Positions 1 to 8,382 of a stretch of DNA of 42,641 bases are shown here, in pieces. The stretch comes from Lentisphaerae bacterium GWF2_38_69 (GTDB lineage Bacteria; Verrucomicrobiota; Lentisphaeria; Victivallales; GWF2-38-69), in NCBI GenBank assembly GCA_001803205.1, contig MHBE01000006.1, positions 1-42,641 on the forward strand, read 5' to 3'. The notes under the pieces are model-generated. The model saw only the letters and a list, made by a program, of their open reading frames with translations. It made no database searches and had not been told where the DNA came from. The position numbers and the translations under genes are program-made. Positions within the stretch are counted from its first letter, which is position 1. Each line of letters opens with the position of its first letter.

Positions 1-61
1 CTGCTAATGCCAATATAATTATGCTGATTACGAATGGAACTATATTCATTTTTCTATCCAT
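1..61 (-). CDS. N-terminal start of a membrane or secreted protein (cut by window edge)
   Basis: An ATG on the minus strand at 61 is preceded by a GAGAGG ribosome binding site about 10 bases upstream. The visible residues begin MDRKMNIVPF and continue with an uninterrupted hydrophobic run (isoleucine, leucine, alanine, valine), as in a signal peptide or signal anchor. Only about 20 codons lie inside the window, so the function cannot be named. It lies downstream of the small gene at 149-373 on the same strand and probably shares its transcript. Confidence 0.55.
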   Translation of the reverse strand, partial: MDRKMNIVPFVISIIILALA

Positions 62-148
62 TTGTTATCTTACCTCTCTTCTTTATACCTGAAATCCAAT
101 AACATCATCATCATTATTTCTTCATCCTTCCACTGCCGATGTATAACT

Positions 149-373
149 TCACCTTCCCTTTATATAGTTAATAGCTGCCATCTCCAGTCTGCTCATAGGT
201 TTGTATTGCCTAGTACAGCAATCATAGTAGTTAAGCTTGTCCTCATCTACATCATAATTAACATTAATCCTAAGCTTCTGTTCCTTGTGCATCCAGGCAA
301 TTACTTCTGTAAAGTCTAATTCGTTAATAGTTTCATCTTTCATAACATTCATGTCATTGAATACTGCAATCAT
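149..373 (-). CDS. Small hypothetical protein, 74 aa
   Basis: The start at 373 is well supported by GGAGG seven bases upstream of the ATG. The product is small, soluble and acidic in its middle part (DVDEDKLNYYD), with no signal peptide or membrane segment. I do not recognise a family. It sits 87 bases upstream of the truncated membrane protein gene at the window start, on the same strand, so the two may form an operon. The good ribosome binding site and plausible composition argue for a real gene rather than a chance frame. The opposite-strand frame at 62-319 has no such support. Confidence 0.6.
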   Translation of the reverse strand: MIAVFNDMNVMKDETINELDFTEVIAWMHKEQKLRINVNYDVDEDKLNYYDCCTRQYKPMSRLEMAAINYIKGR

Positions 374-788
374 TTTCGTACCTCCATATAAAAATTATTT
401 ATATGTCTCTACATATAGATAACAAAACAAGCAAATCGACCTTTATTCTATGGCTATCAATAACTTAATATTGTTATAGCTCCTATGTAAATTGTGTGTA
501 AACGCACTACTTATATGATTCCCATCCCCCCTGGTTACTTCTCCGCAAATGGTGTATGGGGGGTATGTCCTTGAAGGAATTATAGCCAGAAAGTTTCAAA
601 AGCAGCTTATGAAAATGCAGAAATGGATAAAGAATTATTGTCCGTTATTAGAGGAAAATAAGGAAAAATTATCAGCCTCAAGAGGACTTATCCACTTTTT
701 ATCCACTTTAGCCTCGTCATAGTGGGTATTTTATAGGCTTTTATAGTAAAGGAAATTTGAGAATTTGAGGCTAATGAGGCAAAAAAAA
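374..788. other. Gene-free stretch with two tandem DnaA-box-like sequences
   Basis: No convincing gene is seen in these 415 bases. A plus-strand frame from 549 to 722 (57 codons) has no ribosome binding site. Another frame ends at about 660 in a protein-like tail (ENAEMDKELLSVIRGK) but has a stop 25 codons earlier, so it may be a worn gene remnant. At 688-696 and 699-707 the nonamer TTATCCACT occurs twice in tandem, one helical turn apart. Each copy is one base away from the DnaA box TTATCCACA. The promoter of the 149-373 gene presumably lies near 380-450. Confidence 0.4.
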
Positions 789-865
789 TGGTGGTCCCGA
801 CTGGACTCGAACCAGTGACCCGATGATTATGAGTCATCTGCTCTAACCAACTGAGCTACGGAACC
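789..865 (-). tRNA. tRNA with CAU anticodon, probably elongator tRNA-Met
   Basis: The reverse complement starts GGTTCCGTAGCTCAG and folds as a full cloverleaf. The 7-bp acceptor stem pairs GGTTCCG with CGGGACC (one G-T pair). There is a standard D arm, an anticodon stem GATGA/TCATC with anticodon CAT (plus-strand positions 829-831), and a T loop GTTCGAG. The CCA end is encoded (789-791). The paired first acceptor base excludes an initiator tRNA. The D-arm sequence resembles elongator Met, but a tRNA-Ile with a lysidine-modified CAU cannot be excluded by eye. Confidence 0.93.
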
Positions 866-911
866 ACTATTGAAGATTTACAAAATACACATAGTTGCCC
901 TAAAGGCAAGC

Positions 912-934
912 TTCAAAAAATTATCTTTTTTGAA
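912..934 (-). terminator. Possible AT-only terminator hairpin after the TPR gene
   Basis: The 9-bp arms TTCAAAAAA and TTTTTTGAA are separated by 5 bases, 18 bases past the stop codon of the TPR gene. A second short hairpin (TTGCC/GGCAA) follows towards the tRNA. The stem is AT-only, so this could be weak or only an RNA processing region between the gene and the tRNA. Confidence 0.35.
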
Positions 935-952
935 ATTTTAGAGTAAAGCGAG

Positions 953-2362
953 TTATTTGTGGGAAAAATACTTCTGGATCTTGTCAGATATATCCTTATA
1001 TTTTGAACTAACTGAATAAACTTTTTTGAAGCATTCCTTTGCATTTGAGCTATCATTAGCTTTCTCAAAGGCTAGTCCGAGATAGTAAATAGATTCAAGA
1101 AGCTCTTTATCTTCATAATTTTCCATTTTTATAACCTTGCCAAGTTGATCGATTGCAAGTTCATTATGCCCTTTTTCATAAAAACATTTTCCCAAAAATA
1201 CATTTGAACTAAAATTATATTTAGGATGTTTTTGCGCAAGTTGGAATTGTTCTATTGCATGATCTAACTCTCTTGTTTCCCAATATATCAAAGCAAGTTC
1301 ATATTTGAGCTGCAAATCATTCGGATAAACTTCAATTCTAGTCAAAGCAAAATTTTTCTTCATCTCCGAATTTGAATTATTTATAGAATCTATCTTTGCC
1401 TGAATGGTATTTTTCTTTTGAAAGTCATCAGTTTTTTCAGATTCTTTATTCAGATCATCAATTTTTTTCTTGTTTAAACTAAAAATTGAATATTCAAGAG
1501 CCTTATTTGAAGCAAGGTCAAAATGTTCCTGCTTTTCCTCAAGCATATGAAAATATCTTATTGCCTCTTCGAGTGAGTCTCCACGGTAGTAAGCCCAGGC
1601 CAGTTCTCTTATAATCGGGATAGAATCAGGGTTTATTTTTAACTTGTCTTTAAGTGATTCTAAAAGATCCTTTACATCGTCAACATTATGAATCTGTTTT
1701 TCCTGCTGTTCCAAAATAGCAGCTTCTTTTGAATCTTTGAGTTTATCTCTATAAGAACCTACTTTCTCGTCTCCGTCTCTTTCCATTGTAGCCATAGCTC
1801 CGGCAGATCTGAGTTCCTGTTTGTATTCCAGATTGTCTGGAAACATGTCAACCAGTTTCTGTCTTAGCTTGAATTCATCCTTCCCTCGAGAAAGTTTTCT
1901 GTAATGACTTGCAAGGGTGTTTATAACTTCCTTATTGTCTGGATATAAACTATACGCAAATTCGTATGTCTCGGTAACAATAAACTCTATTTTAAGTTCA
2001 GCAGCGCAATTTGCCAGAAGGTTGAGAGCTTCCCAATTTTTAACATCAATTGCCAGCGCTTCTTCAGCTTTTGCCATAGCATCAGTATATTTTCCACGCA
2101 TGAAATCAATTTGGGCAGTTTTAACTATCTTTTTTACCTTCAAGATATCCATAGCTTTTTTTAAAATATTTGAATTACCCTGCATTATTTTTTCTGCTAT
2201 CCTGAGCTTTTCCCTTGCTTGAATAAAACCCGGTTCTGCTGAAAGGATGTCTTTGAGTATAGTTACTGCGTATTCGGCATTGTTCTTATCAATAGCCTGA
2301 ACAGCCTTTTTATAAGCAGTCCTAAGCTCTGAAGAAACGCTGATTATATCTATTCTATCCAT
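953..2362 (-). CDS. Tetratricopeptide-repeat protein, 469 aa
   Basis: The product is almost entirely helical, with recurring TPR signatures such as A-x(2)-I-x-P at repeat boundaries (EEALAIDVKNWEAL, YAFAYSLYPDN-type blocks, IEVYPNDLQLKYELALIYW, AIDQLGKVIKM). It has no signal peptide or membrane segment, so it probably acts in the cytoplasm as a protein-binding scaffold. A lysine- and glutamate-rich charged stretch (about residues 185-330) may be a coiled coil between two TPR blocks. The start at 2362 has an AAGGA site about 12 bases upstream. It lies 48 bases downstream of the Aas-like gene and may share the dnaN-recF transcript. Its partner is unknown. Confidence 0.8.
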   Translation of the reverse strand: MDRIDIISVSSELRTAYKKAVQAIDKNNAEYAVTILKDILSAEPGFIQAREKLRIAEKIMQGNSNILKKAMDILKVKKIVKTAQIDFMRGKYTDAMAKAEEALAIDVKNWEALNLLANCAAELKIEFIVTETYEFAYSLYPDNKEVINTLASHYRKLSRGKDEFKLRQKLVDMFPDNLEYKQELRSAGAMATMERDGDEKVGSYRDKLKDSKEAAILEQQEKQIHNVDDVKDLLESLKDKLKINPDSIPIIRELAWAYYRGDSLEEAIRYFHMLEEKQEHFDLASNKALEYSIFSLNKKKIDDLNKESEKTDDFQKKNTIQAKIDSINNSNSEMKKNFALTRIEVYPNDLQLKYELALIYWETRELDHAIEQFQLAQKHPKYNFSSNVFLGKCFYEKGHNELAIDQLGKVIKMENYEDKELLESIYYLGLAFEKANDSSNAKECFKKVYSVSSKYKDISDKIQKYFSHK

Positions 2363-2410
2363 TATTCTAAAATTCCTTTTTAATAAATATACAAGGGTGT
2401 GATGCGTTTT

Positions 2411-4591
2411 CTAATGCCTTGAAAGATGCATCGCCATATCTCTGAGTTTCTTTAGGTCAAGTTTTCCTGATGCCAATGTGGGTATGCTTTCAACTTTTAT
2501 AAAATCCCTCGGTTTTGGAATCCAGAGTTTAGATAATCCGAATTTGGATAAATAATGCAGAACATCGGAAATATTTAATTTATCCAGAGAGTATAGAACT
2601 CCTATTTTATCTTTTTCATCCTGCGTCTTGAGATTGATTACCGCAATTGCTTTTTCAAATAAACCTAAATAATTACAAATTAGAGTCTCAATAAGTTCGT
2701 GAGAGATCATTTCTCCGGCTATTTTACTGAACCTTGATATCCTTCCGCTTATTGTAATATTTCCAGCTTCGTCCATCTGGGCAATATCACAAGTATTATA
2801 CCAGCCTTTAATAAAGGCTTTTAGTGTATTTTCAGGCCTATAGAGGTATTCTTTCATTATAGTGCCTCCTCTTACAAGAAGCAGTCCTTCCTGATTGGGC
2901 AGGCAATCTTCATAAGTATCCATATTGACTATTTTTACAGCAATACCTGTTAAAGCTTTTCCTATACTGCCTCCTTTACCACAGTTTTTTCCAAGTTCGT
3001 CAACATTATCAGGGACATTTATAGAAACAACAGGAGAAAGTTCAGTACATCCATATCCCTCAATAGGTTCTATATTAGTAGCTTCTCTTATTTTTCCTGC
3101 ATTAGAATAGTTAAATTTTTCAGCACCAAGGATTAAGAGTCTCAAAGATTTAAAGTCCTGAATTGTTGACTTTTTAATATAGCCATAAAGAAAAGTCTGA
3201 GTAGTTGTAAGAAGTGTAAGTTTATCTTCGCTGACCGCTTTCATAATAATTTCGTAATCAAGAGGATTCCTAATATAAGTTACTCTTACACCTGTCATAA
3301 TAGGAATCCAGAATTCCACCATCATCCCATAAGAATGGAAAAGTGGAAGATTTCCTGTTATAGCGTCAACTTTTAGGTCAAAAACCATAGTTTCACAGCA
3401 TAATATTGCATCAGTATTAACATTATGATGCGTTAGAACAATGCCATTTGGATCTCCAGTAGAACCGCTTGAAAATATAACTATGGCAGGAAAATATATA
3501 TTATTATAAGAAGTTGGTGAAATTAGTCTTATACTAATAAAAGAAGGAACTATGGCAAGAAGAATAAAAGCTCTTAGTTTGTCTTTTGATTTAATTTCTG
3601 ATGCTATATCTTCGAGAAAAATCATTTCCCTGATTTCCTCAAAGTTAATTTTATTTATGAATTTACGGCTAGTTATAATCACTTCAATATTATAAGTCTT
3701 AATAAGAGACTGGAGAGTAACTCTGGAAAGGGAATAGTTAAGCATGGCAGGAATACAATCAGCATACATAACGCTCAAAATACTTATAGCGCATGCATTG
3801 CTATTCGGAAGCAGTATTCCTACATAAGGGCTTTTCCGTTTGATATTCCTTATTTTTCTACTCAATATTACGCTTTTAATAAGTATATCAAAGCGTTTAA
3901 GCCTCTTACCTTCCATTTCATGAAGTAGTTCTCTAAAAGGATTTTTTCTGGCCATTCTCAAAAATTTATGATGAAGAGGAATTTCTCCAAGTCTTGGTAT
4001 CATTTCAGAATCTGCTGCAAGTTCACAAATTAAGTTTCTTATTTTCCATAACGGAGTTTCGAGGGGAAGTTCTCTGCCAAAAAAAACATTGATTATTTTT
4101 TTCTTATTTGCGTTATAGGACTTTCTGTAACTTTGGAAAGTTCCCCATAAGGGGCCGACATAGACGGGAACAATAGAAACATCATTATATAGACAAATCA
4201 CATCAGAATATTCATCATAAAATGAATTTATCAAACTGTTTTTTGAGATTGCTTTCTCAGGAAAAAAACACAATGAATAGCCTGAGTTTAAAAGCTTTGA
4301 AATCTTATTTATGTAAATCTTTTGTTTTTCAGAATTATATTCATAAGGTTTTTCAACAATCAGAAAGCGTGAAATAACTCTGTAAAAATATGTATCTGGA
4401 ATGGAATCTTTTCTGAATATAAACTTTATCTTTCGATTAAAAGCATAAGCTATAAAAACAAAAACAGCAAAAGAAGGAAAATTAGATACAAGAATAAATC
4501 TCTTTGAATTTAATTTTTTTTGAAAAGATATCCGTATCGCAAAGCGGTATTTGACTATAATTTGTGTTATTATATTAAATATTAATTTCAT
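2411..4591 (-). CDS. Aas-like fusion: acyltransferase-type N-terminus plus acyl-ACP/CoA synthetase
   Basis: The 726-residue product has two parts. The N-terminal 200 residues resemble PlsC-type acyltransferases (FFPEKA near residue 107, IVPVYVGPLWG). The rest is an ANL-superfamily adenylating enzyme, with P-loop SSGSTGDPNGI near residue 375, a GYGCTELSP motif, YNTCD, a hinge-type GRISRF and the C-terminal catalytic-lysine motif ASGKLDLKKLR. Known Aas proteins activate fatty acids on ACP and re-acylate lysophospholipids at the inner membrane. Oddly, the HX4D catalytic box of the acyltransferase reads NFPSFAV (residues 37-43), so both His and Asp are replaced. I infer that the first domain may be inactive or only structural. 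The gene starts 8 bases after recF, so it is probably in the dnaN-recF operon. Confidence 0.82.
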   Translation of the reverse strand: MKLIFNIITQIIVKYRFAIRISFQKKLNSKRFILVSNFPSFAVFVFIAYAFNRKIKFIFRKDSIPDTYFYRVISRFLIVEKPYEYNSEKQKIYINKISKLLNSGYSLCFFPEKAISKNSLINSFYDEYSDVICLYNDVSIVPVYVGPLWGTFQSYRKSYNANKKKIINVFFGRELPLETPLWKIRNLICELAADSEMIPRLGEIPLHHKFLRMARKNPFRELLHEMEGKRLKRFDILIKSVILSRKIRNIKRKSPYVGILLPNSNACAISILSVMYADCIPAMLNYSLSRVTLQSLIKTYNIEVIITSRKFINKINFEEIREMIFLEDIASEIKSKDKLRAFILLAIVPSFISIRLISPTSYNNIYFPAIVIFSSGSTGDPNGIVLTHHNVNTDAILCCETMVFDLKVDAITGNLPLFHSYGMMVEFWIPIMTGVRVTYIRNPLDYEIIMKAVSEDKLTLLTTTQTFLYGYIKKSTIQDFKSLRLLILGAEKFNYSNAGKIREATNIEPIEGYGCTELSPVVSINVPDNVDELGKNCGKGGSIGKALTGIAVKIVNMDTYEDCLPNQEGLLLVRGGTIMKEYLYRPENTLKAFIKGWYNTCDIAQMDEAGNITISGRISRFSKIAGEMISHELIETLICNYLGLFEKAIAVINLKTQDEKDKIGVLYSLDKLNISDVLHYLSKFGLSKLWIPKPRDFIKVESIPTLASGKLDLKKLRDMAMHLSRH

Positions 4592-4599
4592 AGCCCTTT

Positions 4600-5676
4600 T
4601 TAACTTTTAATTACCCCTTCAAATACATTAAATATTGAAGCACTATTAAAAACTGACTCATCAGAATATCTTGTGAAAGTATAAAATACTTGACTGAATT
4701 TGTCAGCTACTTGATAAAAAGCATCTTTTGTTTTTGTATCAAGCTCTCCAGTGACATCATCTATAAGCGCAATACTGGAGATACTTTCTTTTTCGGCTAT
4801 TATTTCTGCCTCAGCCATTTTTATGCATAAAGCAACAATCCTGCATTGTCCTATTGAACCGTAATTCTTCAAATTTTTCCCATTTAGACAAATAAACATA
4901 TCATCCATATGAGGGCCAATGCTTGTATAAGTCCTTACTTTATCTTTTTCTCGTTCAGATATTAAAATATTTAAAATGTCTTCTTCAGTATTATGATTGA
5001 TCTTAATTCTAGAATGATATTCCAGTTCAAGGTTAAAACTATCTCCTTTAATTTTCTTCAGGAAAGAATCTGCTTTTCTCAACAAATTTGATATAATTGC
5101 ATATCTTGCATCGATGATTTTTTTCCCGTATTTTGCAAGAATAGGCTCATAAGCACTTATAAGATGGTTTTCTTTATTATTGGATTTAAGAATAAAATTC
5201 CTCGATTTAAGAGCAAGTAAATAATTGTGAAGATCATTTAAATAAGTTTTATCAATAGATGTCAGAAGTATATCTAAATATCTTCTTCTTGTTCTTGCGC
5301 TGCAGGTAATTAGCCTGATATCATCATGTGTAAACACTACAGGTTTAATAAATCCAATAAAATCACTGGCTTTTGTTACGCAATTTCCATCAATTTTTAA
5401 TAACTTTTTTTTATCTCCTGAAAATATTTGCAGCTCCTTTTTATAATCCTGGTACGAAATCTCTCCACCTACATAAAAAGAGCTAGAACCTACTTTTTTA
5501 ACTAAATCAGTTTGATTTGTTCTAAAAGATCTAAGAAAAGCAAGGTAGTATATTGCTTCAAGAAGATTGGTCTTTCCCTGTCCGTTTTCTCCAAGGATAA
5601 GATTCAGTTTTGAATTAAATGCAAGAAAAAGATTACTATAATTTCTAAAATCAGAAAGAGTTATCTTTCTTATCAT
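4600..5676 (-). CDS. recF: DNA replication and repair protein RecF, 358 aa
   Basis: This is an SMC-like ATPase that helps RecO and RecR load RecA at gapped DNA. The N-terminus MIRKITLSDFRNY and Walker A GENGQGKT (residues 29-36) are typical of RecF. The signature SIGPHMDD and Walker B ALIDDVTGELD are both present, the latter with the D-x-x-x-E/D-L-D pattern of the family. Length matches the usual 350-370. Its ATG overlaps the dnaN stop codon (TAATG), so the two are translationally coupled, as in many bacteria. Confidence 0.95.
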   Translation of the reverse strand: MIRKITLSDFRNYSNLFLAFNSKLNLILGENGQGKTNLLEAIYYLAFLRSFRTNQTDLVKKVGSSSFYVGGEISYQDYKKELQIFSGDKKKLLKIDGNCVTKASDFIGFIKPVVFTHDDIRLITCSARTRRRYLDILLTSIDKTYLNDLHNYLLALKSRNFILKSNNKENHLISAYEPILAKYGKKIIDARYAIISNLLRKADSFLKKIKGDSFNLELEYHSRIKINHNTEEDILNILISEREKDKVRTYTSIGPHMDDMFICLNGKNLKNYGSIGQCRIVALCIKMAEAEIIAEKESISSIALIDDVTGELDTKTKDAFYQVADKFSQVFYTFTRYSDESVFNSASIFNVFEGVIKS

Positions 5677-6782
5677 TAACGATTGCGCATTGGCATTACG
5701 ACATATAGAAAACCATCTTCATCTGAAAGAGCTATAGGGTTGTAACCGTCATTGAGCTTTACTACAAAATTGTCTGAATCCATTCTCTGAATAGGATCTC
5801 TTACAAATATAGGGTTGATGCATATATTCAGCTCATTCCCATCATACTCTATATCCATATAATCAGTACTATCACCTATTTCAGTGCTTGAAGCGCTCAT
5901 TTCAAGTTTATTTGGCAAAAAGTTAATCTTAACAAAATTATTTTTTTCAGTCACGACAAGTGAAACTCTTGAAAGTACTGAAGAACAGAGACCTCTGTTT
6001 ATCTTTATCTGTTTGGAAAATGAAGGAGGTATAACCTGTCTGTAGTTTGGATAAACTTCATCTATTACTTTTGTAGTCATAGTAGTAGCGTCATCAAATA
6101 TAAAATTGACAAGATTAGATGCCACTTCAACTTTAAGTACCCCTGATTTATTGCTTATAAGTGACTTAACTTCAAGCGCGCTCTTGAGAGGAATTACTAT
6201 TTCCCCATCAGTTCCTGTGAAATTATCAATTCCTTTTTCACATAAAGCTAACCTTTTTCCGTCAGTTGCCACACATGTAACGCTATTATCTGAAGTACTA
6301 ATAAGAATGCCTGTAAGGGCTTTTCGATTGCCGTCCTCTTCAACTTTAACGGCATAGTTTATAAGATTAAGCATTCTAGAAAACTCTCCCTGAACTATGG
6401 AAAAGCTTCTTATAACTGTAGAAGGCATTGGAATGGGAAAACCTTCAGTAGACAAGCCAAGCAGCTTAAACTTTGAATTTCCTCCTTGAATAGACATGTG
6501 GTGATTAGCATCTGAATCAAGATATACATCATCACTGAACATTTCCCTGATTATTTCATATAATTTTTTTGCAGGAACCGTTGTTTCACCAGTTTCTATA
6601 ATTTCTGCAGGTATTTCAGATTTTATCCTTATATCAAGATCAGTAGTTACCATTATAATTTTATTTTCAGCTGCCTGTATAAGAACATGACTCAAAATTT
6701 GCAAAGTTGTTCTTGTTCCTATAACACTGTTAAGTTTCTGAAGAGCTCCTAAAAAGGCTGTTCTTGATACTTTGATTTTCAT
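5676..6782 (-). CDS. dnaN: DNA polymerase III beta subunit (sliding clamp), 368 aa
   Basis: The ring-shaped clamp tethers polymerase III to DNA. The N-terminus MKIKVSRTAFLGALQKLNSVIGTRTTLQILSHV (shown here as its opening, residues 1-33, in pieces: MKIKVSRTAFLGALQ, then VIGTRTTLQILSHV) is typical. So are the internal EDGNRKALTGIL, ATDGKRLALCE and the C-terminal PMR that ends bacterial clamps (VVMPMRNR). Length matches the family. A GGAG site precedes the ATG. The usual upstream neighbour dnaA is absent: the upstream gap faces a divergent gmhA. Confidence 0.96.
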   Translation of the reverse strand: MKIKVSRTAFLGALQKLNSVIGTRTTLQILSHVLIQAAENKIIMVTTDLDIRIKSEIPAEIIETGETTVPAKKLYEIIREMFSDDVYLDSDANHHMSIQGGNSKFKLLGLSTEGFPIPMPSTVIRSFSIVQGEFSRMLNLINYAVKVEEDGNRKALTGILISTSDNSVTCVATDGKRLALCEKGIDNFTGTDGEIVIPLKSALEVKSLISNKSGVLKVEVASNLVNFIFDDATTMTTKVIDEVYPNYRQVIPPSFSKQIKINRGLCSSVLSRVSLVVTEKNNFVKINFLPNKLEMSASSTEIGDSTDYMDIEYDGNELNICINPIFVRDPIQRMDSDNFVVKLNDGYNPIALSDEDGFLYVVMPMRNR

Positions 6783-7028
6783 TTAAATACTCCGAAAATT
6801 TTATTTGTTAACATGCTTTAATTTATTAAAACTAAAATAAACTAAATAAATATCTAGTATTATAACTTACTAAAATTGTTTATAAAGTTTCATTTTAGGT
6901 ATAGATATATTAAAATTCATATTGTTGATATATTGTTTATAAAATGTAATCAGAAGGTTAATAAAATTCCGAGGAAATTTTATCAACAGTTTTCTAATAA
7001 CTTATTAACAGTATTGTAAAAGCGTATT
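6783..7028. promoter_or_regulatory. AT-rich divergent intergenic region, candidate oriC part
   Basis: This 246-base gap is extremely AT-rich and separates the leftward dnaN operon from the rightward gmhA block. DnaA-box-like nonamers are TTATCAACA at 6980-6988 (one mismatch to TTATCCACA), TTATTAACA at 7002-7010 (two mismatches, 22 bases further, so the same helical face) and, inverted, TGTTGATAT at 6923-6931. It must at least hold both divergent promoters. Calling it an origin is inference from these motifs and the dnaN-recF neighbourhood. No dnaA gene is in view. Confidence 0.4.
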
Positions 7029-7673
7029 ATGCCTGATAAATATTTAGAGAAACTCTTTAAAAGATTTCCTGAAATTACTCCAATCAGAAACGACATTAAT
7101 AATGCATTTGAAATAATTAAAAAGTGCTATTTGAATGAAAAAACACTTTTTATATGCGGCAATGGAGGAAGTGCGTCAGATTCAGAACATCTCGTTGCAG
7201 AACTTATGAAAGGTTTTGTTCTTTCAAGAAAAATTATTGATCCTGAGATTCTTTCTAGATTTGATACACTTTATAGTGAAGACGGAAAAATCTTATCCAA
7301 CAGTCTTCAGAATGGATTAAGAGCAGTTTCTTTAATGAGCCACCCTTCATTGTATTCAGCGTATTCTAATGATGTGAATCCTGAAATGGTTTTTGCGCAG
7401 CAGCTTTTTGTATTGGCCAGACAAGGTGATGTACTCATGGCAATATCTACCTCAGGAAATGCTAGAAATGTAAGAAGAGCTATGCAGGTAGCCAATGTCA
7501 AAGGAGTTGATACTATACTTCTTACCGGAAATAGCGGAGGCAAATGCGCTTCTCTGGCAAAATGTTCTATCAAAGTTCCAGCAAATGAGACATACATAAT
7601 ACAGGAATACCATCTGCCTATTTATCATACCTTGGCACTAATGCTTGAGGAGTATTTTTATGGCGGAAAATAA
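7029..7673 (+). CDS. gmhA: Sedoheptulose-7-phosphate isomerase-type SIS protein, 214 aa
   Basis: GmhA converts sedoheptulose 7-phosphate to D-glycero-manno-heptose 7-phosphate, the first step towards the heptoses of LPS inner core. The SIS fold signature is clear: CGNGGSASDSEHL early, ISTSGNARNV in the middle (phosphate-binding serines) and the C-terminal EYHLPIYHTLALMLEE helix with the family's catalytic-type His. Length is slightly above the usual 190-200 because of a loop around residues 75-100. The next gene, uppS, begins inside its last codons. No strong ribosome binding site is seen before 7029. Confidence 0.85.
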   Translation: MPDKYLEKLFKRFPEITPIRNDINNAFEIIKKCYLNEKTLFICGNGGSASDSEHLVAELMKGFVLSRKIIDPEILSRFDTLYSEDGKILSNSLQNGLRAVSLMSHPSLYSAYSNDVNPEMVFAQQLFVLARQGDVLMAISTSGNARNVRRAMQVANVKGVDTILLTGNSGGKCASLAKCSIKVPANETYIIQEYHLPIYHTLALMLEEYFYGGK

Positions 7674-8382
7674 TTTAGTAATAAAAAATGGCATTAGGCA
7701 TGTAGCCATAATTATGGATGGAAACGGTAGATGGGCGAAACAAAGAGGATTATCTAGAATAGAAGGGCACAAAGCAGGAGCCAAAGCAATAGAGAAAGTC
7801 TTAAAGGCAGCTGATAAACATAGTATTGAATACATTACCCTTTATGCTTTTAGCACAGAAAATTGGAAAAGACCTAAAAATGAAGTAACAGGTTTAATGG
7901 GACTGCTAAAAGAGTTTCTGGAAATAAATACAAAAATCCTTCACGAGAAAGAAACTCGTCTGAGAGCCATAGGCAGAATTTCCGATCTACCTTTTTCTAC
8001 AAGGCAAGTTTTGGATAAATCAATTAATGATACTTCTCAATATACTAAGAGACAATTAATATTAGCGTTGAGTTATGGAGGAAGAGCAGAAATAATTGAC
8101 GGAGTAAAAAAAATTGCTGAAGACTACAAAAATGGAAAAATCAAAGAAAAGAATATTAATGAAGAATTATTCAGGAACTATTTATATGCTCCGGATATTC
8201 CTGATCCTGAATTGATGATAAGAACCAGCGGAGAATTCAGATTGAGTAATTTTCTTCTCTGGCAGCTTTCATATTCGGAATTTTACATTACCGAGACGCT
8301 ATGGCCGGATTTTGATGAAAATGAATTTACAAAAGCAATCGAAAGTTATTATTTAAGAAATAGAAGATATGGAGGAGTATAA
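7660..8382 (+). CDS. uppS: Isoprenyl transferase (undecaprenyl diphosphate synthase), 240 aa
   Basis: This cis-prenyltransferase builds the C55 lipid carrier for peptidoglycan and O-antigen. The family motifs are HVAIIMDGNGRWAK (catalytic Asp in MDGN), TLYAFSTENWKRP and RTSGEFRLSNFLLWQ followed by the E-F-Y/W-P-D-F segment. I place the start at ATG 7660 rather than an upstream TTG at 7645, because GAGGAG (7647-7652) sits eight bases before 7660. The gene overlaps the end of gmhA by 14 bases and ends in a TAATG overlap with cdsA, so the three are one operon. Confidence 0.95.
   Translation: MAENNLVIKNGIRHVAIIMDGNGRWAKQRGLSRIEGHKAGAKAIEKVLKAADKHSIEYITLYAFSTENWKRPKNEVTGLMGLLKEFLEINTKILHEKETRLRAIGRISDLPFSTRQVLDKSINDTSQYTKRQLILALSYGGRAEIIDGVKKIAEDYKNGKIKEKNINEELFRNYLYAPDIPDPELMIRTSGEFRLSNFLLWQLSYSEFYITETLWPDFDENEFTKAIESYYLRNRRYGGV

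Noticed and set aside
62-319. Plus-strand 85-codon frame
   Set aside because: It overlaps the well-supported minus-strand gene at 149-373, has no ribosome binding site and an odd Ser/Ile-rich composition.
549-722. 57-codon frame in the gap before the tRNA
   Set aside because: No ribosome binding site, and the coding pattern is not convincing.
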